In this document: piece after piece, positions 22,953 through 36,700 of the stretch | How positions within the stretch are numbered: the stretch's first letter is position 1 | Layout: each line of letters opens with the position of its first letter | Made by a program: the position numbers and the translations under genes | The notes under the pieces: generated by a model | Seen by the model: the letters and a program-made list of their open reading frames with translations, nothing else | Database searches by the model: none | Told to the model about the DNA's origin: nothing | Origin: Phorcus lineatus | Lineage: Eukaryota > Mollusca > Gastropoda > Trochida > Trochidae | Length of the DNA stretch: 64,000 nt | Direction: 5' to 3' | Assembly (NCBI GenBank): GCA_921293015.1 | Contig: OV121089.1 | Location: forward strand, 39,418,520 to 39,482,519

Positions 22953-25900
22953 CCAACAAGCTTTAAAATGTGTCTTTTTGGTAACAGTCGATATTTCGAG
23001 ATCAAATGACACCAGTGATTAAGTTTGGCAGATATGACTCCACAAACTCACGTGGTGCACTTTATAACAGTGGATTTATTTTGGTGGTTTGCCTATGCAG
23101 TTCTCTCGCGAGTTATAAACCTTTGAAGGTTAATTTTATTTTATTGCTGATAACGGCTTACACACAGGTCACGTGTGCGGCGTATATTAATCAGAAGGGG
23201 TTCCACAGGTCACGTGTGCGGCGTATATCAATCAGATTGGGGTTCTTACATGACAAAGGATTGCAATTTGTAAACAAACAAACAATTTCATATCATATTT
23301 TTTATCAATTGATCATTTTACTCAAAAGGTTCCACATCGCTTCAGCCTATCTAAGCATTATATAATGCGTATGAATATGCTCCCAATCAAATGCGGCCAA
23401 CATTGTCACGAGTACAGAGAAGCGAGGTGAGAGGCAGTAATCGTTGTGTTGGCAGATTTTAGGTTGAAAAAAACCCAGTTTGAAATGAGTTGTGTGCTTC
23501 TTTCGCGTTAATTCAACACATTCGGTTGTTCTTCTCTCGAAGTATATCATGTTTTGACAATAAGAACCATTGTCAGCCGTGTTGATACAGTTTCAACAAT
23601 CTTGAGCGTTGACCCACGTACCATTCAAAATGGCGGCCTAGATAATTAGTGTCCATCAGCTTTATCGGTCTCATGATAAATTGTCGGGAGCATTTTCTTG
23701 AAAATTGTGTGACAAAATTTAACCTCTGAATGCTACAATTGTCATAAACCTTTACAGCATAAACCCAGAAGTATTATCAAATAATAAGTGAGAGGCCTTG
23801 ATTCCCAAATGTAGCCTAGTGTGTTGTCGCTGTGATGACGCAGTAAATTTAATCAGTGGAGGATGTTCATATTACATTATTTTCATTACAAATTGAAAGT
23901 GACTTTTAGAAAACTTTGCATGGTTGGTTATTCAAAACGTATCAAGGTTATGGAAAGGGTTTTTATGTATTTAATTTTATAACATGTTGAGGGACAACAT
24001 TGCATAACATCATGTTTTTGATTATTATTTCGGAAGTAGTGTCAAATATTTTATTCACACTAATTGTGTTGAAACATTATTTTGGAATTAATGAAACTAA
24101 TTACAATCGAAAAGGCAACTTCCCAGTCACAATTTCATTTACTTTGTACCAACAAATATTTATCATGCTGCAATGTTGGATGACCTTGAAAGCCATGTTA
24201 AAGATAAAAAGCTATCTTTTTACAGAAATCAGTAATGTTTGTATTTCATTTTGAAATGTGGGGATTTATGCAATTGAATTCTAAGGACATCAGATCATTA
24301 AAGTGGCGTTTTAAAAAGAAACTTTCTCAAGTACTACTGAAGGGTGAAGCAGTCTATATAGTTTCAGTTTTTAAACCAAATATAACATTTCCATATCGTA
24401 CAAGCACTCACGTGTAAAATTACGCTAAACTTACAACAGTAACTAAATAAGGCTGATGGACCATATTTCTTTTACTGTAACCTTGAAGTATGCTCAATCT
24501 ACTTGATTGACATGACAGAATTTATGCTATATTTTGTGAGTAAAGTCCTTTATGTTATAGAAATTTAACAATTGTGAAGAATTTGGAAGAATTTAAAGTT
24601 TTCAAACACTAAGTAGGTCCTGTTCATGGGCGCAAATCACTTACACTATAATTAGGCTTTCTATTTGTGTAGCTAAACTTAATGCCCTCACGCGCCAAAG
24701 TTTGCAGACAATATACAAATGACGTCAGTGCACTAACTGAAAACCAATAAGGCCTAGCTCAATAATCTTGCTATATCAAATAATCATTGTCAGTAGTTGT
24801 GCTTGTCTTGGCTTTACAACTTCTTCTTACATTTACTTTTGGCCTGCTATGGAAATGCAAAGAAGAATGTCATTAAAGGTACAGTAGTCTAAAACCACCA
24901 AACCCAGGTGATTGAAACTGGTTTATTTTGCTGTTTACATGGAAACACCAGTCAATATACTATCTTCAAGAATGAACTTTAAAACGTAACTGCCTTACAT
25001 AAGGATGGATTCAAAACAATAATATTTTCAGAGTTATAAGTGTATTAACAGTGATCGGCTTAGGAAAGTGTTCAACTATGAATATGAATTATTGAGGTCA
25101 TGTGAAGAATACAGCTTTTAAACTATTATTCAATATATTTCACACCTTAGCATGTTGGCAGAATATAATTACCACTCTGTCTGCTTCTTTTACTTGTGAA
25201 TGATTGTGCTTTTCTTTATACATTTAAAGAAACCAAATTATTATCCCCAGCTTCATGTTTCAACATGTATAACTGACTTTTAGGAATAAACAGAATAATG
25301 AAATCAGCTTATTGTTCTGGTGTCCTCAGTAAATATTGCTTTCCTTGGGTCTATTAATACTGGTAAAGACCTTGTCACCAGTGTATGATTGTATAATATT
25401 TTATCGACAGAAATTTCCCCAATGTGACCGTCCCTTTCAATAATCAATGAGTTAAAATCTTTACACAGCAGGCCAAAGATGGGATAGCATGGAGAGAATA
25501 TGCTTTGCCCTCAAAACTCTTGTTTACGTACAAAACATTCTTTGTAGATTTTTTAATGACAAAAGCAGAACCAACAGAAGAATGCATGAATGTTAGCATT
25601 TCCAAAAGATACATTTTGAGTTGTCAGAAATATGGTTTTAAACGTGACTTTCAACTTCATAGATTTCTGCTTTAGTGGTTGGTATTTTTTTATCATTTCG
25701 TGATTTTGGTGAGAGTGTAAAAATCTATTTCTGAGTAGAAGAGCCAGTCTGTTGACACAATGATATTCTGAAAACACATGATAATTGACAATTTATCACA
25801 ATTTCTCAGTATTTGATATTTTTCCATATATGCGTATATTGGTATCCGCTGCAACAAAGTAGGTATTACAATGTCAATGGCATTGGCACTGTCAGTCCAT

Positions 25901-27682
25901 CTGTTATATACATTGTGTTTGGTTCATAACTTTGTGACTCGTTGGCCATTTCATTTCAAAATCATCATGGAAATTCAGACATATGTTATGATGTGTCATT
26001 ATTATGTTATTATAGTAATAGTATTTCTTTGGAAATATCAACAACATTTGGCATTTTGGGCAAAAAAGATGAAATTGTGATGAAAACTGTTAAAGAGTCT
26101 TGTCTCACTCATATTCTCCGGTAATGATGTCATTGTTATCAAATTTTGTATAAACATGTATAATTATATGAAGGAGTCTCATGGATAAAAATGGCCCGCG
26201 TTTTTTGGTAAAAAGCGGTGCCTCAATGTCGATACATGTTTTCTCCAAGCAATAATACTAGCAGTCGCATTTAAAGTGAACAACTCTTTTTACGCAGGTT
26301 TAAACGGCACATCTTCTCACCTTAAATCTGGTATAATAATTCATGATAGCTTAAACAGTTGATTTTTTCCCTCATTTTGGAAAATGTGGTGTCTCAATTC
26401 AATCAACGTTAAAAAAGTCCTCTCCAGCTCATAACTTCTTATCTAATGGTCAGATTTTGCTTCAAAAGGGTATTACATGCTACATACATGAAGGTATGTC
26501 TAGATATACATTTTTGAAGTATTTGTCTAAAACGTTTTGTTTGTGGGGAAATGCTTTATATTTTGAAGACTATTGTAGCAAGTCCTGCATGGATCATAAC
26601 TAGTTCTCTTTTTCAACTTGTTAGAGGTTAAATTCATCCCAGAAATCAAGAAATACATGAGAAATCAAATGGGGAACAAATATTACAAGATATTAATTCT
26701 TTTGGCCTGAAACATCATAACAAAGAGACTTGAGTGATCCTTTTCTCAGAAGTTTGTTGATTCTATTTTGTTATTGATTGAGTTTGCTAGATTTTGTATG
26801 TTTAATATTATGAATGGATTTTGAATACATTGGACATAGCATCATTATCTACAGAGGCAACAGCTCTTTTTCTATCCAATATACATAAATAGAATAAAAA
26901 TGTAACAACACACAATGTTAAAAGCCTTTTTTTATTATGTGATTATTTTATATTATTTTTTTTTATTATATTATTTTTTTAGTTGATAACAAATTAACGT
27001 CACATTTTTACTCTTTTCTTTCATTTTGTAATTAAACTGTGCGCAAAGGTAATAGGAATAGAGTAATACTGATTCTGTTAGCATGCCGGTCTGCAGACAT
27101 TTTTTCTCGACCAAAATTTATATGAGCAAATCTTTTCCTTAAATATTGCATAGAAAAGATGCAGTGACATCTCAACACCTATATCTAAATTTCTTAATGA
27201 AATACGCTCATGCATTAATGATGAAGCACCCAGTTGTTCTTGCAGATGATTTACTCTGATAATTGCATAAAGTATCTCTGTCCTTAACTTTAAACAACTT
27301 TCTAACAATTTTGAGACTAACAGTTTGAAAAGTAGAATTAAGTACTTCAATTTTTAAAAATTATTCCATATTTCTCACCAATTTTGTTAATATTTGATAC
27401 AAATTTATTTATCTTAAGGCGCAGATGATCACAAATAATTTGTTTCTAAAAGCTTTTGGTCAAATCATGCATGTTATTCTTATTAATCACAATCTGCTTT
27501 CAAGTAATCCACCATATAAATTATTGGGAAATATGGATGTTTTCAAGTAATAAAGTTAATTCCCAAGAACTTTAAAGAACCTCTCCTGAGTTGTTATAGT
27601 CATATATGCCCAACTTAAACATTGGTGTCATTTTATAGCCAAGAATCGACTAACCAAAAATAAACTGTTTAAATTTTTTTTT
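22953..27682. other. AT-rich stretch without recognisable genes
   Basis: Open frames here are at most about 119 codons and lack family motifs. The only local structure is a 41-bp tandem duplication at 23164-23245 (ACAGGTCACGTGTGCGGCGT repeated) and A/T-only runs around 26920-27000. This is the interval enclosed by the inverted-repeat arms. Confidence 0.6.
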
Positions 27683-28080
27683 TTTTTTACTGTGACAATA
27701 TGAAGGTAGCACGTAGCAATTATGATTAAAAACCTGACAGTGGCGCGTGTCAAAGGTCTAACGTAATTTTGAAGACTTATCTAAAAGAGCCAGGAGAGCA
27801 GTTAGGAGTTTATAGTGTTTGTTAGGTTATATTACTAGTATCCATGTATATTGGCCGAGGTATCTACACCTCTGTGCATTTATAAAGGTGTTTTCAGATT
27901 TTCATGAAGGTGTTTTCAGATTTTCATGGAAAACCAGTACTTGTCATGTATTTCTTTTGCACATGAACAGTTAACATGTTTTGTTTTTAAATCACCACAT
28001 ATGACATTTAGGTTCGTAACAAAGGTAAATAACTTTTTATGAAAATCACGGAGTTGCTCTTTAAGAATGTCATCTAACCT
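27683..28080 (-). repeat. Right arm of the long inverted-repeat pair
   Basis: It starts with ACTGTGACAATATGAAGGTA after a T run and ends near GAGTTGCTCTTTAAGAATG. It is about 85 bp longer than the left arm, partly because of a 22-bp tandem duplication (AAGGTGTTTTCAGATTTTCA...) near 27884-27930. Confidence 0.75.
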
Positions 28081-30689
28081 TACATTATGTCATCAATAGC
28101 TCAGATCTTAGCAATATTGAAATTTTTCTCAAGTCTGGTTACATAATGGAAAAACACCATTGTTAACACACTGTTATGATTTTTTATTTGGCTGTCTCAA
28201 ATCTCAAACAAATGATATTTTCTCTTTTCTGTGATAATTGAAAAACAGCCATATAAATGTTAAGAAGTTGACCTGCTAAACTCTTGTAATCAAATTTTGG
28301 TCTTTGTTTTTGGTTTAACCGTAGATTAGTTTCCAATATTTAGTTAATGTCATTTAATGCCTTTATTTCTCAGGTTTTCCGTCATTAATGACAACTGCAA
28401 CCTAATGATTGTCACTGTACTGAACTAGTATCTACTACATTCATACTGATTTCAGAAACAACCAATTCTTTTCAATAGAATAAGGCTATATAAAAAGTCT
28501 GACATATTAGATCCCAACAACATGGTTCCTTCAAAAATATTTGTTCATGTTTGAACAGCTTCACAAGATTATGGCTTTGCATTTAAGTTATTTCTAAAGT
28601 TTGTGTTTAGGTACAAAAAGTAAATTTTGAAGGACTGGAGGATGTAATGTAACTGAACAACTAGCAATATTATCATTTTTTTAAAGTCTGATCACCAAAA
28701 GGGCAGTCAACATTGTTAACTCACTATAACCTCAATTCAATTGAGAGATTAAAGTGCAACTCCCAGTTGATTTTGCTCCCAGTTTTCTGTTTGTATACCT
28801 ATCCTTCACATCTGCATATCAATATTACACATTCATGACTTGAAAGCCATCAATATCATTAATACCTTAGATACTCTAAGAAGGATCAGCAAATTGTAAA
28901 AGAAATTGAAAACCTATGTCACTGTTTTCATTTATCTGCCGTCTTACTTAACGGAAAAGACCGGAAAAAAACTTAATTTTGGTCGATGGAATGTGTAACG
29001 TAACCTGTGTAAAAAAGATAGCCCCCGTTGTATCTATACACTGTCAGACATTGAAATAGCACGCATTGTAGGCATTCCATTTGACAAATTCATATAAAAG
29101 TGGCCAGATCTCTTTTGGAGTTGTTGATCAACAGTAAAACTGGAAAAAAAAACCAATGACAATAAACTTGAATAAATGTCTATTAAATAACTCGGAAGTG
29201 TGTCTCTTCAAGTTTAACTCAAAGGACTAATCAATACTTATTTCAGTCTTTACAAATACCCTAAGCAATGTATGGTCAGATTATGATTAAAACAAATATC
29301 TGTTATGTTACTGGGTTTTTTTTGTTTGATATAGCAAAATACCGCTTAGTTACGCAAGTCAACTTGCATGTACATGCATCTTACATGAGTGTGAAATCAT
29401 GAGATGGATAGGTTCAATATGAAATTACCAGCTGCATACATGATAATTTTTTTATAAAATTGAACATTATAGTATTATACATGCTAATGCATAATGAAAC
29501 GATTTAAACTTGTGGTTGTTAAATCTCACCTTTTTTTTCAATTATGTGCTGAGTTCGCTGAAACATATGTGCATGGGTGATATTCGAAATGGATGTTTTA
29601 GGTAAACTTTCCATGTTGGAAAATCCATGACCAGTCGTTTTTTTTATTTATCTGACCAAATGAAAAAAGTATCAAATAATCTGAAGCTTCATTCATTCAT
29701 TTACTTCTCATGACTTTTTTGGATTTCTCAAAATAAATTATGTGTAAATAAACTGATCAATCGCCCTTATCCTATTCCCTAAGAATTCAGAGAACATTTC
29801 CTAAACATAGTCTATAAAAATATATGATATTACAAATCGTGTATTGACAAAAGAAATACAGTAAAATAATTTTCTAAAATTAGATACCATAACTGAACAC
29901 TACTGAACAAATTGGTCCAATTAAGTGTCTTTTTCTCTTTCAAAAATTTTGAAAGTCAACTTTGGCTATTATAAGTTTTAATGTTTACATAATTTCCAAG
30001 CTTTGCAGAAAATTATATGCAAGTAAAATAAAGCAATAATTTTTAATGAATTTGATTCAATAAATTAGAATGAATAAATTCCTTCTGGTTTAAGAATAAT
30101 GAAATGTTTCTGATTCATTGTTTTTTTTCTTTTTATTTTATAGTTTAATACAAAACTTCTTAAGATAGTATAGTACATCTTTTTATGATTTGCAGTTAAA
30201 AGACTAAATATATCTGTGCGCTGTTAACCTATATGACTTTGTACTTTACACAGATTCCCTTGTACAAGGAATTAATCTTAACCAATCGTTGAAATGTTTT
30301 ATCATGCACTTGTATTAATGAAGATAGGCTTTCAAAAGTAACCACAGCAAAATAAAAACCAAACTCTGCAACTGATAACAGCTGCGATTTACGACGACAG
30401 AAAAAATGTTTCAATAAGGCTGAATAAAGCAGTGATTTTGATGTATTTTATTTGAGGAAAATCAAAACAAAGATTCACACACAGTTGTTTTTCATATGGT
30501 GCATTATCTGTTTAGACACTGAAAAGTAGTGGTTTGAGACAGCAAATTTATCGTATGAATTGTTTCAGTCATATCGTAAGTTGTAAGGCATTTTCCTTTT
30601 ATTTTCTTGTTGTACAACACTTAAATTGAAATTCCACCAGCTAAAATGTCCTGAGTTTCCAATTGCTACAAGAACACAATCACTTAATT
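28081..30689. other. AT-rich stretch without recognisable genes
   Basis: I found no long frame, RNA gene or clear repeat. Short homopolymer T and A runs are common. Confidence 0.55.
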
Positions 30690-32280
30690 ATACCCCCGTC
30701 TTACAGCGTAAGCGGGGGCATATAGCGTTCATTCTGTCCGTCCGTCCGTCTGTCCGTCTGTCTGTCCGTCCGTCACAAATCATTGTCCGGAGCATATCTC
30801 CTAAACTATAAATGCCAGCTTCACCAAACTTCATACACTTATCAACCATGATCCCTAGATGTGCCTTTTGAGGGTTAGACCACCAAAAGATTTTTATTTT
30901 TTGCGGTTTCCATGGAAACATGACTAAAACAGCGACTCTATGACCAAGTCCTTTGTCCGAAGCATATCTCCTAAACTATAAATGCTAGCTTCACAAAAAT
31001 TCATACACTAATCAACCATGATCCGTAGATGTGCCTTTTGAGGGTTAGGCCACCAAAAGATTTTTATTTTTTGCGGTTTCCATGGAAACATGACTAAAAC
31101 AGCGACTCTGACCAAGTTCTTTGTCCGGAGCATATCTCCTAAACTATACATGCTAGCTTCACCAGACTTCATACACTTATCAACCATGATCCCTAGATGT
31201 GCCTTTTGAGGGTTAGACCAACAAATGATTTTTATTTGTTTGCTGTTTCCATGGAAACATGACTAAAACAGCGACTCTATGACCAAGTCCTTTGTCCGGA
31301 GCATATCTCCTAAACTATACTTGCTAGCTTCACCAAACTTCATACACTTATCAACCATGATCCCTAGATGTGCCTTTTGAGGGTTAGACCACCAGAAGAT
31401 TTCTATTTTTTGCGGTTTCTATGGAAACATGACTAAAACAGCGACTCTATGACCAAGTCCTTTGTCCGGAGCATATCTCCTAATCTATACATGCTAGCTT
31501 CACCAAACTTCATACACTTATTAACCATGATCCCTAGATGTGCCTTTTGAGGGTTAGACCACCAAAAGATTTTTATTTTTTGCAGTTTCCATGGAAACAT
31601 GACTAAAACAGCGACTCTATGACCAAGTTCTTTGTCCGGAGCATATCTCCTAAACTATACGTGCTAGCTTCACCAGACTTCATACACTTATCAACCATGA
31701 TCCCTTGATGTGCCTTTTGAGGGTTAGACCAACAAATGATTTTTATTTGTTTGCTGTTTCCATGGAAACATGACTAAAACAGCGACTCTATGACCAAGTC
31801 CTTTGTCCGGAGCATATCTCCTAAACTATACATGCTAGCTTCACCAAACTTCATACACTTATCAACCATGATCCCTAGATGTGCCTTTTGAGGGTTAGAC
31901 CACCAGAAGATTTCTATTTTTTGCGGTTTCTATGGAAACATGACTAAAACAGCGACTCTATGACCAAGTCCTTTGTCCGGAGCATATCTCCTAAACTATA
32001 CATGCTAGCTTCACCAGACTTCATACACTTATCAACCATGATCCCTAGATGTGCCTTTTGAGGGTTAGACCAACAAATGATTTTTATTTGTTTGCTGTTT
32101 CCATGGAAAAGTGACTAAAACAGTGCATCTAAGACCAAGTCCTTTTTCCAGTGCATATCTCCTAAACTATACTTGCTAGCTTCACCAAACTTCATACACT
32201 TATCAACCATGATCCCTAAGTGAGCTTTTTGAGGGTTAGACCAACAAAGAAACCCAGACTATAATTTGAAGCGGGGGTAT
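30690..32280. mobile_element. Non-autonomous element with GTCCGTCC microsatellite and nine 170-bp tandem repeats
   Basis: The ends are ATACCCCCG (30690-30698) and GCGGGGGTAT (32271-32280), a 9-10 bp terminal inverted repeat. The left end also contains an internal inverted copy, AGCGGGGGCAT (30711-30721). A GTCC/GTCT tract at 30738-30775 follows. Nine tandem units are then marked by AGCATATCTCCTAA near 30791, 30961, 31129, 31300, 31470, 31640, 31811, 31981 and 32152, spaced 168-171 bp. There is no coding capacity. The mobilising enzyme is unknown. Confidence 0.75.
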
Positions 32281-33700
32281 TTGAGCTGTGCTCACTTCTT
32301 TACTTGTTTTGAAATGTGGTGTTGTTTACATATGTTATGACGACTATGTCACATGTCTTTTCCACAGTTGATGTCAAATTGGGTTCATTATACGGAAAAA
32401 CACCATCGTAGAAGCAATTTCATATAATGTTTTCATCCGTAATCATTTATATTATCAATAAGTCTAAACTTGTTAAAACCTGACGTAAATTTCAAGAAGG
32501 CTAAAGCATGAAAATGTGCACATAAGCGTACAATTTGGCTTGGTTAAATAAGATGAATTTAACCAGGAGCTCCACTTTAACTTTTTATTCAGCTATTTTC
32601 TGTTTTTGTGCACAATTCACTCTTGTAATTTTTATATATTCCTGCTATCTTGAATTTTTCTTCACAGGCTGCAGGTTAATTGTAAGGTACATTATTCCTT
32701 GCCCTGTTTTGTTTGTTAATCAGTCTGTCCTATAATCATTTCTGTAGCCAAACTTATTAACTGCAACAAATAAAACTTGTAATGTGAACCCATCCGCAAG
32801 TGAAAATTTGCATTTTGCGTTTTTATAATTTTTCAGAATTTCTATATTTGGCAATTTTATTGAAAAGCAATGAAAACTTCAGTATTAAACAATTATGGAG
32901 TGTTCATTACAGGTATTGACAATAATGTGTATCGATAATGTTTAACTATTTGTAACCATAAATGAGAATGACTGAAGATATGAAAGAAAATATGTCATAA
33001 GCATAGAAATAGCTCAGTTTCTTTCAAATGTTTCCTCTGTTAGGGGATAAAGACTATGCATGTGTTGTTTTGTTAAAGCAGAATTCATATGACTTCATAA
33101 GCCCCAAAAAGGGTACACTTAAATGTATGTAGAATTTTCTTCAAGGAGTAACATGTTATTGAATGAAACAATTTCAACTGATGGTTTTTATTGAAAACTA
33201 ATGTTAAATTGTGTAAACAGTTACGTACTTTTTTCAAAGCAATGATTTGAAAAGGGTTCTTATCAGTTTTCAAATACCCATATTAGTTCTCAAATTTGCT
33301 TTTGAAACAGCCGTAGAAGAAATATTGTTTCCAAGAGTGAACAGGCTATTAGGATTATTGCATTGCATATTGTCCCTCTTTTGTCGTATTTTGATTATCC
33401 CCTGTCAAACAAATTTCTTGCGAATTACAAGCAGATTGGGCTTAAGAACAAAATTAGGATTATTTTGTTGAAAAGCATTTAACATGTCCATTTGCTTTTA
33501 AAACTAGAATTTTCATGCCACCCTAACATTTCTCTTTATAAAATAAAAATAGTGTACTAACTAATTGGAGTTGCAGACATAAGTCTACAGTTCCATTCAG
33601 TTGGAAATTAAACAATCTCGCCTAAAAAATTTGCCTGCTGATCTGATTACGATAATTTTCAACTGAAATTATTGGACCATAGTTTCATGTTTCTTTTAAG
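32281..33700. other. AT-rich region upstream of the RepHel ORF
   Basis: No genes or repeats are recognised. It presumably holds the promoter and 5' leader of the RepHel transcript. TATAAAATA at 33537-33545 is a possible TATA box. TTTCTTTTAAG just before the ATG could be a 3' splice site or simply the leader. Confidence 0.4.
33537..33545 (+). promoter_or_regulatory. Possible TATA box of the RepHel ORF
   Basis: TATAAAATA lies about 155 bp before the ATG. In such AT-rich DNA this can easily arise by chance, and no initiator element was identified. Confidence 0.18.
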
Positions 33701-36700
33701 ATGCCGAGAAGGAAGAACTGGAAGAAGAGTGCAGCCCGCAAGAAGGCAAGTATCGAGGAACTTGCCCTCGTTAAAAACAGGAGCGAGGAACATGCCCTCA
33801 TTAAAAACATGAGCTACAAAGAGGAACATGCCCTCATTAAAAACATGAGCTACAAAGAGGAACATGCCCTCATTAAAAACATGAGCTACACAGAGGAACA
33901 TGCCCTCATTAAAAACATGAGCCACAATAGTATGTACAATGAACTGCACAATGAATCACCCAATGCATCACTTTGTGAGCTACACAATGAATCACTCAAT
34001 GAACTGAACAATGAATCACTCAATGAACTGCACAATGAAATGCTCAATGAAATGCTCAATGAACTGCTCAATGAACTGCACAATGAAATGCTCAATGAAA
34101 TGCTCAATGAAATGCCCAATGAAATGCCCAATGAAATGCTCAATGAAATGCCCAATGAAATGCTCAATGAAATGCCCAATGAAATGCTCAATGAAATGCC
34201 CAATGAAATGATCAATGAAATGCCCAATGAAATGATCAATGAAATGCCAAATGAAATGCCCAATGTAATGATCAATGAAATGCCCAATGAAATGATCAAC
34301 GAAATGCCAAATGAAATGATTAATGAAATGCCAAAAGAATTGGCCAATGAAATGATGAATGCCATGTTCAATGAAACCCCAATTATATCACCCGAATGGC
34401 AACCTTCACTGAGTAGACCAAATACTAAACAGGATTTGCGTGGTATTGAATTGACTTCCACAATTGATGCAAACTTTGATCTTACTGATGAACAGATCAA
34501 TTATTACGTCAATGCTGGTGAAAACTGTCATGAACATGATGACCAGTCAAATATTGATGCACAGGTTGATCTTACTGAAGAACAGATTGAGTATTACCTC
34601 AATGCAGGCGAAAACTGTCTTGAACATGATGACCAGTCAAACACATTGCATTCTGAAGAACAGATGCCAAGTACATCAGTTGCTAACGTTATTGACAGCA
34701 CAGCTTCAAACTGCTTTGTACTTCATGCCTCCTACAACCAGGGACATGCTATTTTTGGTCAAACAGCAGGAAAACAATGTGTTCCAATGAGTTTGTCAGC
34801 AATGGTATATTCCAAACTGAAAAGTGCACTTGACTGGACCACTCGTGACCTCAATACAATCATGACTCATGGGAATGAAATGTATGCTTGTTTGCAAAAG
34901 TTTACTGCAATAAGTAATGCATATCTGAATGTTGAAGAACTTCCAGAAAATGTAGAGATCAATGGAAACATTTACCATTTGAGCTTGAGAGAGACTCTTT
35001 TTGGCTTACTAGGTGTGCAAAATGACAATGAAATGAACACAATGTCCTTAAAAGATGCCTTGGCAAAATCCTTTGAGAATAACCAGTTTGCCTTTGTTAC
35101 CTTTTGTCAATCTACTTTTGCTGTCTTTTTTTCAAGAAACAGATTTCATGTTTTTGATTCACATTCTCGCAATGCAAATGGTGAACTCACAAGTAATGGT
35201 ACCTGTATTGTTGCACAGTACAACTCTTTGGAACAAGTACATTCTCATTGTGTGCGTCTTTCTTCATCGATGAATGCTCAAGTGAATACCCAATTTGAAG
35301 TGACACCAGTAACAATTGAAACACTCTCTGTGCTTACTCAATCTATTGGTGAAAATGACAATTCAAATAGGACTGCTGACGTACATACACTATCAGATGA
35401 TCAGTCACTTCCAAAGACCAATGTAAGAAAACGAAAACGAAAAATGTCAATGGTGAAAAGGCAACTTCAGCAAAAGATATCAAAGCGAATTTCTCGAGCT
35501 GTGAAAAGACAAACAGAAAATGCTTCAGATGAAAATTCTGCTCAACTTAAACAGAAAAGGTACTCTTTTGATACTGAATACAGAGAACGCAAAAAACAAG
35601 CAAGCAGACTGAAATATTCTACTGACACATGTTACCGTCAAGCTGTGATATCTGCTGGAATTGACAAGTACGCTACAAATACTCAGTATCGTGAGTCTCT
35701 CATAGCTTGTGGGATTGACAAGTATGCTACAAATACTCAGTATCGTGAATCTCTCATTGCTGCTGGGATTGACAAATATGCTACAAAAACTGACTATTGT
35801 GAAACTCTTAAATCTGCAAGCATTCACAAATATGGCACAAATGTTCATCATCGTGATGCTGTAAAAGCTGCCAGTATTGACAAATATGCCACAGATGCAG
35901 AGCATCGAAATACTGTCAAAGCTGCTAGTTCTCTGCAGTATGCAAATAATCCCAATCACAAAACAAACGTAAAAAAATCTGTCACAAAGCAAAGACTTTC
36001 AAAAAAACAACAACAACAAAGTTTCAAACATGTTACTGAAGCATTCAGATCAGCAATCAGTGAGGGTCCAGATTACGTGTGTGCTGTCTGTCACAGAAAA
36101 CTGTTCAGAAAACAAGTGGTTGAATGTAGAAAAGATTTCTATGAGAAAAAAGGTACAAACGCTGCACAAGCTGCTGAAAGGTGCATCACAGAACAATTTT
36201 TGCATAGTTGCACTGAGGAATGTCAGGACATATGTATCTTAGCCACAGGATCAATGTCAAAGTTATGGATTTGTCATTCATGTCATGAAAAGGTCAAACG
36301 AGGAAAAATTCCAGGAGAATCAGTTGTGAACAATCTTCATTTTGCACCAATACCACCTGAACTTGGAAACCTCAACGAACTTGAGGAACACCTTGTATCT
36401 CTACACATTCCATTCATGAAACTTGTTGCTCTTCCTAAAGGTGCACAAAATTCAGTCCATGGCCCAGTTGTCAGTGTTCCATCAAATATTGTGCAAACTG
36501 TCAATGCATTACCCAGGTCTGATTCAGAAGATCAGCTTGTTCAAGTGAAGTTGAAAAGAAAACTTACTTACAAAGGGCATTACAAAAATCAGTATGTAAA
36601 CAAAACAAAGGTTTTGAGAGCGCTAGAATATCTCCAAGAAAACAACCAATATTACAGACATATTGAACTGAATGAAACTTGGGTGAACCCACTACCTGTT

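Noticed and set aside
23006..23365. 119-codon frame containing a 41-bp duplication
   Set aside because: Codon content and composition are those of AT-rich non-coding DNA, with no motif. A single weak exon cannot be excluded.
30626..30811. 61-codon frame over the GTCCGTCC tract
   Set aside because: The arginine/valine-rich repeat peptide is produced by the microsatellite.
33886..34500. 204-codon antisense frame opposite the start of RepHel
   Set aside because: It is the mirror of the 12-bp minisatellite (serine, leucine and isoleucine repeats), a shadow of the real ORF.
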